A stretch of 42,630 nt of DNA from Allorhizocola rhizosphaerae (GTDB lineage: Bacteria > Actinomycetota > Actinomycetes > Mycobacteriales > Micromonosporaceae), in contig NZ_QJUG01000053.1 in NCBI RefSeq assembly GCF_003426775.1, positions 1 through 42,630 of the forward strand, given 5' to 3'. Below the pieces are notes generated by a model. That model saw nothing but the letters and a program-made list of their open reading frames with translations. It was not told where the DNA came from and ran no database searches. The position numbers and the translations under genes are program-made. Shown here one piece after another: positions 24,684 to 33,200 of this stretch (positions within the stretch are counted from its first letter, which is position 1; every line of letters starts with the position of its first letter).

Positions 24684-25852
24684 GCCTGCTGGATCGAATT
24701 CGTGGGTCGGACCGGGACCGGTTCGCGCGGCGGGTGCTCGATCGCGTGCGCGCGCACGGCGTGGCCAAAGCCTGGTATGACGCCGAACAGTTCACCGTCG
24801 AGTTCCAGCGCGGCCCGGACGACCCGGGCGGTTCGGTCTTCCTGGGCAACATCTTCCGCGAGTGCCAGGGCGCCGATCGAGCCGAGCGAGACGAGCGAAT
24901 CGGCCGGCTGGTCGAAGCGGTAATGAACACGCCGCCGGTGCCTCAGGACTGGGTGGGCGTGAAACCGTTGCTGCGCACGGTGTTGCGCGTGGCGACATAT
25001 GGGCTCGGCGCGCCCGACTCGGCCCGCCCGCTGCTGTGGCGCCCGGCCCTGCCCTACCTCATCGAGCTCGTGGGCATCGACATGCCCACCGCGCTGGCCT
25101 ACGTGACGCTCGACAAGCTCGACGAGTGGGGCGTTACCGCGTTCGACGTCTACGATGCGGCCCGCGCCAATCTTGCCGAGCTCGACCGCGACCGCGAAAT
25201 GCAGACCCCTGACCAGCCGGCGCTCATCCGGTTCGTGGACGACGGCAACGGGTACTTCATATCCAGGCTTATGCTGCCCGGCTGGCTCGCCTCGCTCGCG
25301 CCCCATGTGGGCGGCACACCGGTCGCGTTCATCCCGGACAATCACACCGTGCTCGTGGGCTCCGACGACCCGGGCCTGCTGGAGCAGCTGTTCCCGTTGG
25401 CCGAGGAGGAGTACAGGCAAGCCTCCCGCCCGCTGTCGCCGGTGGGCTACACCGTCGACCTGTCCTCGGGCGCCGTCGTGCCCTACACGGCGGGCCCCTC
25501 GGCACGCCGGGCGTGCGCGCTGCTCGCCTCCGGCGAATACCAGTCGGAGTCTGAGTTCCTCATGCGGGACGAGGACGTGTATGTGGCCAACCTGCTGGTC
25601 GCCGAGTCGCCGCACAGCGGCGTGTTCACCGTGGCGAGCTGGGCGCGCGATGTCGACACGCTGCTGCCGCGGGCCGACTACGTGGCGTTCTCGTCCGAAC
25701 AGGACAGTCCGTGGTTCGTGCCGTTCGATGTGGCGATGGCCGAGGCGGGGCTCCAGCCGGAGTCGCCGCTGCGGCTGGAGCGCTTCCGCGCCAGGCAGTG
25801 GCCCGCGCCCGAGGTCATGCAGCGGCTACGCGCCCTCGCCGAGAGCCCCTAG
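24680..25852 (+). CDS. DUF1444-like (YtpQ-type) protein
   Basis: A 390-residue soluble protein. The N-terminal region (SVFLGNIFRECQGADRAERD followed by ERIGRLVEAV) and the central strand-rich part (FIPDNHTVLVGSDD, LEQLFPLAEEEYRQASRP) resemble DUF1444/YtpQ proteins of unknown function. A C-terminal half of about 150 residues (AGPSARRACALLASGEYQSE to SEQDSPWFVPFDVA) looks like an added domain I cannot name. The GTG at 24680 has GGAGG four bases upstream and overlaps the previous stop. Its last 27 bases overlap the 3' end of ptsI on the opposite strand, so both C-termini are coded by the same DNA. Confidence 0.68.
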   Translation: MSLLDRIRGSDRDRFARRVLDRVRAHGVAKAWYDAEQFTVEFQRGPDDPGGSVFLGNIFRECQGADRAERDERIGRLVEAVMNTPPVPQDWVGVKPLLRTVLRVATYGLGAPDSARPLLWRPALPYLIELVGIDMPTALAYVTLDKLDEWGVTAFDVYDAARANLAELDRDREMQTPDQPALIRFVDDGNGYFISRLMLPGWLASLAPHVGGTPVAFIPDNHTVLVGSDDPGLLEQLFPLAEEEYRQASRPLSPVGYTVDLSSGAVVPYTAGPSARRACALLASGEYQSESEFLMRDEDVYVANLLVAESPHSGVFTVASWARDVDTLLPRADYVAFSSEQDSPWFVPFDVAMAEAGLQPESPLRLERFRARQWPAPEVMQRLRALAESP

Positions 25853-27133
25853 ACCCCACAGAGCGCGTCGCATCGCGGGAATGGCCGCCGGGGCCACGGA
25901 CATGCTCGTGACGCCCAGTCCGATGAGGACGGAGGCGAGAGCCGGATCGGCGGCGGCCTCACCGCACACGCTGACCGGCTTGCCGAGTCGCCGTCCGGCG
26001 TCGGCGACAAATTCGACCAGGCGCAGCACCGCCGGGTGGGAGGCGTCCTGATAGGACGACAGGGCGCCGATCTGCCGGTCGGCGGCGAGGGTGAACTGGG
26101 TCAGGTCGTTGGTGCCGATGCTGGCGAAGTCGACCTCGGCCAAAATCTCGTCGGCGCACAAGGCTGCGGCCGGCACCTCGATCATGACACCGACGTCGGT
26201 GATGCCGAAACGCGCGCAGCGGGCGCGGAACCAGCGGGCCTCGTCCACTGTGGACACCATCGGCGCCATCACCGACACCGACATGCCCGACAGCGAGGCC
26301 AGCTGGGCATCCAAAAGCGACGGACGGGCCCGCAGATAGCGGATTCCCCGGACACCCAGAGGGTTTTCGTCGCGCCCACCCAAGTCGCGCCCACCCAAGT
26401 CGCGCCCACCCAAGTCGCGTGCACCGGAGTCGAGCACGCGTACCACGATGGGCTTGCCCTCGAAAGCGGCCGCGACCGAAGCGTAATCAGTGTAGAACTC
26501 GGTGCGCAGCAGACCCACGCCTTCGGCACCGGTTTGCTGCGCGAGGGCGAGGTCCGCGGGAGAGGAGATGTTGGCCAGCAGCGGGACCCGTTGCGGCGCA
26601 ATGCCCACCGGCGAGGGATCGGGCAACTCCAGCCGGATGACGTCCAGCTCTGGACTCACCGCATAACCACTTAAGTAAGGGATGCCCATGGAACGCGCGA
26701 GGATAGCCGCGTGGCTCGTGGGCCCGCCCTCGGCGGTGACAACGCCGAGCACCTCGGCCGGATCGACCCGCATCATGTCAGCGACCGACAGCGAGTCGGC
26801 GACCAGCACATAGGCGTAACCGGGGTGCGGCGTCGACGCAGGCTCATACAGCGCGTCCCGCACGAGCTCGCCCACATCCTGATGGGAAACCCCGAACGAC
26901 GCGGCCGCCTCCGCAAGTGCCTGCTCGAAAGGCCGCCCCGCCGCGATGAGGCCCGCCAAGCGGTCATGCAGAACCGGATCGCGGGCCATCATGGCCTGAG
27001 CCCGGAGCATGGCCGCAGCGTCACCTGAGAAAGCCGAAGCCCGCCGCTCCAAAGAGGAGGCCAGCTCGGCGAGCGAAAGCGGCCGGGCACGCCTGACCCG
27101 GCGCAGCCGGACGATCGGACCCTCGATGATCAT
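25826..27133 (-). CDS. ptsI: PTS Enzyme I, compact form
   Basis: Takes phosphate from PEP and passes it to HPr. The phosphorylated His141 is in GGPTSHAAILAR. PEP-site elements are present: GLLRTEF (Arg210), VVRVLD (Arg232), VMIEVPAAAL, IGTNDLTQFTLAADRQ and SVCGEAAADP with the active-site Cys. At 435 residues it is about 120 shorter than usual Enzyme I (about 555-575); the losses are in the N-terminal HPr-binding region, the linker and the C-terminal tail. The loop after Arg232 is replaced by a threefold LGGRD repeat. It overlaps ptsH by ATGA and, at its end, the DUF1444-like gene. It probably works, since all core residues remain. Confidence 0.9.
   Translation of the reverse strand: MIIEGPIVRLRRVRRARPLSLAELASSLERRASAFSGDAAAMLRAQAMMARDPVLHDRLAGLIAAGRPFEQALAEAAASFGVSHQDVGELVRDALYEPASTPHPGYAYVLVADSLSVADMMRVDPAEVLGVVTAEGGPTSHAAILARSMGIPYLSGYAVSPELDVIRLELPDPSPVGIAPQRVPLLANISSPADLALAQQTGAEGVGLLRTEFYTDYASVAAAFEGKPIVVRVLDSGARDLGGRDLGGRDLGGRDENPLGVRGIRYLRARPSLLDAQLASLSGMSVSVMAPMVSTVDEARWFRARCARFGITDVGVMIEVPAAALCADEILAEVDFASIGTNDLTQFTLAADRQIGALSSYQDASHPAVLRLVEFVADAGRRLGKPVSVCGEAAADPALASVLIGLGVTSMSVAPAAIPAMRRALWGLGALGEGA
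26371..26415 (-). repeat. 15-base tandem repeat inside ptsI
   Basis: Three exact 15-base units (forward strand CGCGCCCACCCAAGT) encode repeated LGGRD right after Arg232 of Enzyme I, where other family members have a conserved Gly/Asp-Lys loop. The frame is kept. Confidence 0.9.
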
Positions 27134-27363
27134 GCCAGCACGCCCGCCAGCCGGTCGAGCACGTCGCGCGAGCCCCCGCTCAACACGACCCGTTCACCGG
27201 AGCGGATATCCAACGCCAGCACCGAAAGGATGCTGCGCGCGTCCGCGGCGGCCCCGCCCGGCCGGGCGATCCCGACCGCCTGCCCGCTGTCGAGCACGGC
27301 CTGGACGAACACGGCCGCAGGCCGCGCGTGCAGGCTCTCCTTCACGACCACCATCACGTCCAT
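27130..27363 (-). CDS. ptsH: PTS phosphocarrier HPr
   Basis: Carries phosphate from Enzyme I to EIIA. The phosphorylated His12 lies in ESLHARPAAVF and the second conserved helix region in ADARSILSVLALD. The 77-residue product is a little shorter than the usual 85-90. The ATG at 27363 overlaps the end of the EIIA gene by 10 bases; a second ATG at 27354 in frame is possible but would remove three residues of the first strand. It overlaps ptsI by four bases. It belongs to the EIIB-EIIA-HPr-EI operon. Confidence 0.92.
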   Translation of the reverse strand: MDVMVVVKESLHARPAAVFVQAVLDSGQAVGIARPGGAAADARSILSVLALDIRSGERVVLSGGSRDVLDRLAGVLA

Positions 27364-27794
27364 GAGAACAGCGGCGCTCCCGCCTCGACCGGTCCCTCTG
27401 CCAAAATCTGCACGACGCGGGACGATGACTCCAGCACGATCACCGGGCACACCGGATTGAGCCCGGCCTCGATCACGAGCTCGGGATGCCAGCGCGCCAC
27501 CGGGTCGCCGGCCGCGAGCAGCTGGCCCTCCGCGGCAATGGGCTCTGACACGGTACCGTCTAATTGAATTGTATCAATCCCAAGGTGTACCAGGACGGCC
27601 CCCGTCTCGCCTTGGACCACAAAGGCATGCGGCTTGAGCTTGACCAACCGGCCCGCGATCGGCGCGAGGACGGTCTGGACGCGCGCCACCGGGGTGATGG
27701 CGACGCCGGGACCGACCAGCGACTGCGCGAACACGGGATCGGGAACCCCCTGCAGCGGCACGGCCACTCCGGTCAGCGGTGCGGTGACAACCAT
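27354..27794 (-). CDS. crr: PTS EIIA component, glucose/GlcNAc family
   Basis: A 146-residue EIIA-Glc-type protein that receives phosphate from HPr and gives it to EIIB. Both family histidines are visible: His56 in KLKPHAFVV and the phosphorylated His70 in AVLVHLGIDTIQLDG. The ATG at 27794 is preferred; a TTG at 27803 in frame would add three residues and overlap the EIIB stop. In Streptomyces coelicolor crr, ptsH and ptsI are DasR targets; here they form one operon with the EIIB gene next to a dre-like site. Confidence 0.92.
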   Translation of the reverse strand: MVVTAPLTGVAVPLQGVPDPVFAQSLVGPGVAITPVARVQTVLAPIAGRLVKLKPHAFVVQGETGAVLVHLGIDTIQLDGTVSEPIAAEGQLLAAGDPVARWHPELVIEAGLNPVCPVIVLESSSRVVQILAEGPVEAGAPLFSWT

Positions 27795-27799
27795 GACTC

Positions 27800-28033
27800 T
27801 CAAATAAGGTCTTCGATGTCACTGGCGAGCGTGTCGGCCTCGGGGCCCACGATCACCTGGATGATGTTGCCGGAGCGCATCACGCCGTGCACCCCCGCGG
27901 CGCGCAGCAGCGCCTCGTTGATCAAGTCCCCGTCGGCTACCTCGGCGCGCAGGCGCGTGATGCAGGGCTCGAGCTCGACGACGTTGTCGGCGCCGCCCAA
28001 CCCCGCGATGATCTGCTCAGCCGTGATGGGCAC
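27800..28033 (-). CDS. nagF: PTS EIIB component (NagF-type)
   Basis: A 77-residue single-domain EIIB. The phosphorylated Cys24 is in GGADNVVELEPCITRLRAEV, the classical EIIB signature. It transfers phosphate to the sugar bound by the separate EIIC at 28892-30079, which has no EIIB domain. This split is the same as NagF/NagE2 in Streptomyces, so GlcNAc is the likely sugar. The GTG at 28033 has a strong GGAGG four bases upstream. It heads the left-hand operon, 51 bases from the dre-like operator. Confidence 0.92.
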   Translation of the reverse strand: MPITAEQIIAGLGGADNVVELEPCITRLRAEVADGDLINEALLRAAGVHGVMRSGNIIQVIVGPEADTLASDIEDLI

Positions 28034-28066
28034 TGACCCTCCGATCGGTGGATCGACTAGTAAACG

Positions 28067-28096
28067 TTGACAACAGTAAACCTCATCTGGTCTAGT
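28067..28096 (+). promoter_or_regulatory. Promoter of the gntR-EIIC unit
   Basis: TTGACA (28067-28072), 18 bases and TCTAGT (28091-28096) have exactly the same layout as the ngcE promoter, and both begin TTGACAAC. The -10 lies inside the operator. The left-hand operon must have its own promoter nearby, which I cannot define. AGTAAAC also occurs twice here (around 28059 and 28075). Confidence 0.7.
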
Positions 28097-28107
28097 CCGG
28101 CCTAGAC
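28084..28107 (+). promoter_or_regulatory. dre-like GntR/DasR operator in the divergent PTS region
   Basis: Contains CTGGTCTAGTCCGGCCTAG, 22 of 24 bases identical to the ngcE operator site read on the reverse strand. It lies between the divergent EIIB and gntR genes and over the rightward -10, so the GntR protein probably represses its own gene and EIIC, and perhaps the leftward operon too. Confidence 0.87.
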
Positions 28108-28122
28108 ATCCTGCACCCTAAA

Positions 28123-28884
28123 GTGAGCAACATGACCGAGCACAGCCCCCTCCTCTCCGGAGCTGCACCCAAGCACCTGCAGCTGCGGGAGATCCTGCTC
28201 GACCTCATCGCGACCGCGCAGGCCGAGGAGCCTATCCCGAGCGAGCGCGAATTGGCCATGCGCTACGGCGTGGCCCGGATGACCGTGCGCCAGGCGGTCG
28301 AGTCACTGGTCGCCGAGGGCCGGCTGTTCAAGGTCACGGGCAAGGGCACGTTCGTCGCCGGGCCCAAGGTCGACCTGCAGGCGCGCCTCACCTCCTTCAG
28401 CGAGGAGATGACCCGGCGCGGCATGCAGCCCAGCTCGACCGTGCTCGCGTTCACCCGCATGCGCGCCACCCCCCACCTCGCCCGTGAGCTCGCCTGCGAG
28501 GTCAACGACGACCTGGTACACCTCAAGCAGCTCCGGTTCGCCGACGACGTGCCCATGGCGGTCGAGCGGGCGTGGCTGCCGCACCGGCTCGTCCCCGGCC
28601 TCATCGACCGGCCCCCGCCCGAGTCGCTCTGCGAGACGCTGGCCCAGCGCTATGGGCTCGTGCCCGACTGGGGCGAGGACACCATCGAGGCGGGCGCGGC
28701 CGACCACGAGGTGGCCAGCTATCTGGGGGTGCGGCCGGGTGCACCCCAACTTCAGATCGAGCGGCACTCATACGCCGGGCAGACGCTCGTGTCCTATTCG
28801 GTGTCGTTCTACCGCGCGGATCGCTATAAGCTCTGGGTTCCGTTGGCACGGCCCCAGCCGCCGATCCACAATCCGCGTAGGTGA
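28123..28884 (+). CDS. GntR-family regulator, HutC/UTRA branch (DasR-like)
   Basis: The N-terminal winged helix (about 15-80: PIPSERELAMRYGVARMTVR, then GRLFKVTGKGTFVAGPKV) binds DNA. The C-terminal UTRA domain (about 95-245, from LTSFSEEMTRRGMQPSS) binds small ligands; in DasR these are phosphorylated amino sugars. Location beside GlcNAc-type PTS genes and the dre-like sites at its own promoter and at ngcE make a DasR/NagR role very likely. GTG at 28123 and ATG at 28132 are both possible starts. The EIIC gene follows after seven bases. Confidence 0.92.
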   Translation: MSNMTEHSPLLSGAAPKHLQLREILLDLIATAQAEEPIPSERELAMRYGVARMTVRQAVESLVAEGRLFKVTGKGTFVAGPKVDLQARLTSFSEEMTRRGMQPSSTVLAFTRMRATPHLARELACEVNDDLVHLKQLRFADDVPMAVERAWLPHRLVPGLIDRPPPESLCETLAQRYGLVPDWGEDTIEAGAADHEVASYLGVRPGAPQLQIERHSYAGQTLVSYSVSFYRADRYKLWVPLARPQPPIHNPRR

Positions 28885-28891
28885 GCCACGC

Positions 28892-30079
28892 ATGACGGGT
28901 CTCGGTGTCCTGCAACGCATTGGGCGTAGCTTGATGATGCCGATCGCCGTGCTGCCGGTCGCCGGGTTGTTCGTGCGCTTCGGCAGGCCCGACGTGGCGC
29001 TGTGGCTGGGCGCGGCGGGCGACAACCCCGTGTCACGCGTGCTGCTGGAGGCCGGCGAAGCCGTGTTCGACCACCTGCCACTGCTTTTCGCGGTCGGCGT
29101 GGCCATCGGCTTCGCCCGCAAGGCCGACGGCTCGACCGGCCTGGCCGCCGTGGTGGGTTATCTGGTGTTCCAGGCGGTCTACGACGTGCTCGCGTCCGCC
29201 TCGGGCTATCGGCTGCACGACGGCGGACTCGTCGAGATGGGCGTGCTGGGCGGGATTCTCATGGGCGTGACGACGGCCCTGCTGTTCGAGCGGTTCTCCC
29301 GCACCAAACTTCCCTCATACCTCGCGTTTTTCGGTGGCCGCCGGCTCGTGCCGATCGTGGCGGGCGTGGTCGGCGTGCTCAACGGTGTCGTGTTTGGACT
29401 GTTGTGGCCCGCGATCGGGCGGGGCTTCAACGCGATGGGCAATTGGATCGTCGCCAACGACACGTGGGGTGCGGGCGTTTACGGCGTGATAAACCGGCTT
29501 CTGGTACCCGTCGGGCTGCACCACATCCCGAATTCGTTTGCCTGGTTCACCTTCGGCGAATACCACGGCGCCCGGGGAGACGTGGGCCGGTTCTTCGCCG
29601 GCGACCCCACCGCGGGCGGGTTCATGACCGGCTTCTTCCCCATCATGATGTTCGCGCTGCCGGCCGCGTGCCTGGCGATCATCCAGACGGCGCGGCCCGA
29701 GCGGCGCAAGGCGATCGCGGGCATCATGGGCTCGGCCGCGCTCACGTCGTTCCTGACCGGTATCACCGAGCCGATCGAGTTCGCGTTCGTGTTCGTGGCG
29801 CCCGTGCTCTACGTGGTGCACGCCCTGCTGACGGGCGTGTCGATGGTCGTGATGAACGCGCTGGGCGCGCGCGACGGGTTCACCTTCTCGGCGGGCTTCA
29901 CCGATTGGGCGCTCAACTTTCTGGGCAGCAATCACGAAAAGCCTTGGCTCGTCTGGGTCGTGGGGCCGGTGTTCGGGCTCGTGTACTACTTCCTCTTCCG
30001 CTTCATGATCCTCAGGTTCGACCTCAAGACGCCCGGACGCGAGTTTGACCCGCCCGAGCCCGCTCGCCCGGGAGCGTGA
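28892..30079 (+). CDS. nagE: PTS EIIC permease, GlcNAc/glucose family (NagE2-type)
   Basis: A 395-residue polytopic membrane protein made only of an EIIC domain. Family features: start LQRIGRSLMMPIAVLPVAGL, the segment LHHIPNSFAWFTFGEY and the substrate-site signature GITEPIEFAFVFVAP. It imports and, with EIIB, phosphorylates its sugar, most likely GlcNAc given the DasR-like regulator and separate NagF-type EIIB. The ATG follows the gntR stop by seven bases, so it is in an operon with its regulator. Glucose is the main alternative substrate. Confidence 0.9.
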   Translation: MTGLGVLQRIGRSLMMPIAVLPVAGLFVRFGRPDVALWLGAAGDNPVSRVLLEAGEAVFDHLPLLFAVGVAIGFARKADGSTGLAAVVGYLVFQAVYDVLASASGYRLHDGGLVEMGVLGGILMGVTTALLFERFSRTKLPSYLAFFGGRRLVPIVAGVVGVLNGVVFGLLWPAIGRGFNAMGNWIVANDTWGAGVYGVINRLLVPVGLHHIPNSFAWFTFGEYHGARGDVGRFFAGDPTAGGFMTGFFPIMMFALPAACLAIIQTARPERRKAIAGIMGSAALTSFLTGITEPIEFAFVFVAPVLYVVHALLTGVSMVVMNALGARDGFTFSAGFTDWALNFLGSNHEKPWLVWVVGPVFGLVYYFLFRFMILRFDLKTPGREFDPPEPARPGA

Positions 30080-30203
30080 CACCCACGCTGCCCTTCGCGG
30101 CCGGGCTGAGCTCGTGGTTATGAGAGTTTTATGAGCGCGAGAGAAGGGTGTCGTTCGGGCGGCGTCATGAGGGCGCCGCTACGACCGATTCCCGGAGGAA
30201 CCC

Positions 30204-33200
30204 ATGCGATTGCCCAACCGGAACCGCTCACGTGCGGTCCCGATGCTGGCCGTCTCGGTTGTCTCGGCAATGCTGCTGGCCGGTGCCGCCATCGCCACGG
30301 CAGCGTCGGCATCAGTTCCGTCCAATCCGGACAGCACGAAGGCGGCCCGGATCGTCACCCTGATCACCGGAGACCGGGTGGGCGTGTCGCCCTCCGGACG
30401 GGTCAGCATCCGGCGCGCCAAGGGCCGTGAGAGGGTCACCTTCCAGATGCGGGCGATCGGCGGGCACACCCATGTGGTCCCGGCGGATGCGGCCGGCCTC
30501 ATCGCCCGCGGTGTGCTGGACTCCGCGCTGTTCGACGTGACCGGGCTGCTGGAGGCGGGATACGGCGACGCGGAACGCTCGGACCTGCCGGTCATCGTGC
30601 GGCAGGCGGGCGGGCGGGCTGCCGCCTCACGGATTCCCGGCGCGGACCTGGGCCGGGATCTGCCGGCGGTCAACGCCACCGCGATGCGCGTCGGCAAGAA
30701 CAACCCGGCTTTCTGGGAGTACCTGACCGGAGCGCAGTCTGCGCCGGCGGCGCGCACCGGTAGCACGCCGCGGGTGTGGCTCAACCGGAAAATCAAGCCG
30801 CTGCTCGACGTGAGCGTGCCGCAGATCGGCGGGCCCGAAGCGTGGCAGGCCGGTTACACCGGCAAGGGCGTCGTCGCCGCAGTCCTTGACACCGGTGTCG
30901 ACGCCGGCCACCCGGACCTGGCCGGCAAGATCGCCGATGCGCAGGACTTCACCATGGACGGCGATCTCGTCGACCGCGTGGGCCACGGCACCCACGTTGC
31001 CGCGACGATCGCCTCCGACAACGGCCGCTACCGGGGTGTCGCACCTGACGCCACCCTCGTGTCCGGAAAGGTATGCACCATAACCGACTGCTCGTTCGAC
31101 GCGATCCTGGCCGGCATGCACTGGGCCGCTGCGGTCAAGCGCGCCAAGGTCGTCAACATGAGCCTCGGCGGTCCTGACACCCCGGAGGTGGACCTTCTGG
31201 AGGAGGCGGTCAACACCCTCACCGCGCAGTACGGCACGCTGTTCGTCATCGCCGCCGGCAACTCCGGCGCGAACGGGGAGTCGACCGTGGGCTCGCCGTC
31301 GACGGCCGACGAGGCGCTGTCGGTCGGCGCGGTCGACAAACAAGACGCGCTGGCAGTCTTTTCCAGCCGCGGCCCCCGCCAAGGCGACGACGCCATCAAG
31401 CCGGACGCCACGGCGCCCGGTGTGGCGATTGTGGCCGCCCGCGGCAAAGACGGCGTGATCGGTGACCCGGGCCAGAGCCACGTTGCGCTCGACGGTACCT
31501 CGATGGCGACCCCGCACATGGCCGGCGCCGCCGTGCTGCTGGCCCAGCAGCATCCTGATTGGACACCGCGACAGATCAAAGCCGTCCTCATGGGAGCCGC
31601 ACAGCCGAAAAACGGGGTGAACGCCTACGATCAGGGTGCCGGCCGGGTCGACCTGAGGCGCGCCATCGGCCAAACCGTGACGGCGAGCCCGCCCAGCCTG
31701 TCGTTCGCGCGAGCCGAATGGCCGCACACGGATGACACACCGGAATCCAAAACGCTGACGTACCACAACAGCGGGAGCACCGACGTCACCTTGGACCTGG
31801 CGGTCACCGCCATCGGCCCCGGCGGCGCACCGGCTCCGGCGTCGATGTTCACCCTCAGCGCCCACCGGGTCACGATTCCCGCCGGCGGCAGCGCGACCGT
31901 GATCCTGACCGCGAACACCCGTGGCGACATGCCGGACGGCAACTACAGCGCCCACGTCACCGCGACGGGTCCGGGCACGCGTGTGGTCACGGCCACCGCC
32001 GTCGTCAGGGAAAGGGAAAGCTACACCATCACGTTCACGCTCACCGGCCGGGACGGACAGCCCGCACGCGAGCACAGCTCGCTGGCGATCGACTCGCACA
32101 CCGGCCCCGTCAACCGGCGTTACTACGGCCAGTCCACCGGAAGCGTGCGCCTGCCCCGCGGCGACTACAGCCTGTCCGCCACGATGGCGGACGCTGACGG
32201 CAACGACTATCAGATAGTGCAGCCGATGCTTGCCCTCACTCGTGACACCACCATCGATTTCGACGCCCGCACGACGACCGCTTCACGCATCACCGTCGAC
32301 CGCAAGGACGCCACGTCGGCATCGGCTTACGTCGGCTACCTCGTCGAGTACCCCGCGCCTGTCAACGGCTACCGAGGAATCCTGCTGGGCTCGGTCGTCG
32401 CCGACCTGAGCAAGTTCTACCGGGCGCAGATCGGCGGTGACGCGCCCCGCGAGCGTTTCGAGGACATGTTCCACGCCATCCTGGCCGACCCGTCCGCCGG
32501 CGGCTCCTACACCTACAACCTGGCCTGGTTCACGCCTGGGCGCGTGCTCACGGGGCCACGAGCCGTCCGCGACCGTGAGCTCGCCACGGTACACACCCGT
32601 TACCTCGCCCAGGGCACGGCCAAACCCGGGGAGACTGAAGTACACGCCATGTCGACCAGGCACCGTGGCGCGGGCACCGCCGACGCGCCCATCGCGCTTT
32701 CTCTGCCGGGGGAACGAACCCACCTGTTCAATGTGACCGACGGTGTCGCCTGGCAGCGGACGCTACAGGTCAACCCGAGAATCGAAGGGTCAAGCCTGGT
32801 GGTCGATGCGTCGATCACCGCCCCGTTCGTGACCGGCCTGCGGGCGGGCCACAGCTATCGGGAAACCTGGGGCGGCGCGACCGTCATCGGCCCGTCGCTA
32901 CCGGGTCCGGCCGACCTGTACCCGAGCGCCGTGCAGACCACAGACGCGATCGTCGCCGACATCGGCCTGTACTCCGACAACCCGCAGCGCAGCGGATATT
33001 CCGCCCGTGACGCGGCCAGCACGGTCATCACCCGAGACGGCACGGTCATCTGCGAGGCGCAGCAGGCGGGCAGGTGTTATGCCCCGGCCGCACCCGCACC
33101 CGGGCGTTACCGGATGCGCACGGAATCCACCAGAAGCTGGACGGGAGCGTCCACAACGGTGAGCGCCGTATGGGAATGGACCTCGGACGGCACCCCGCCA

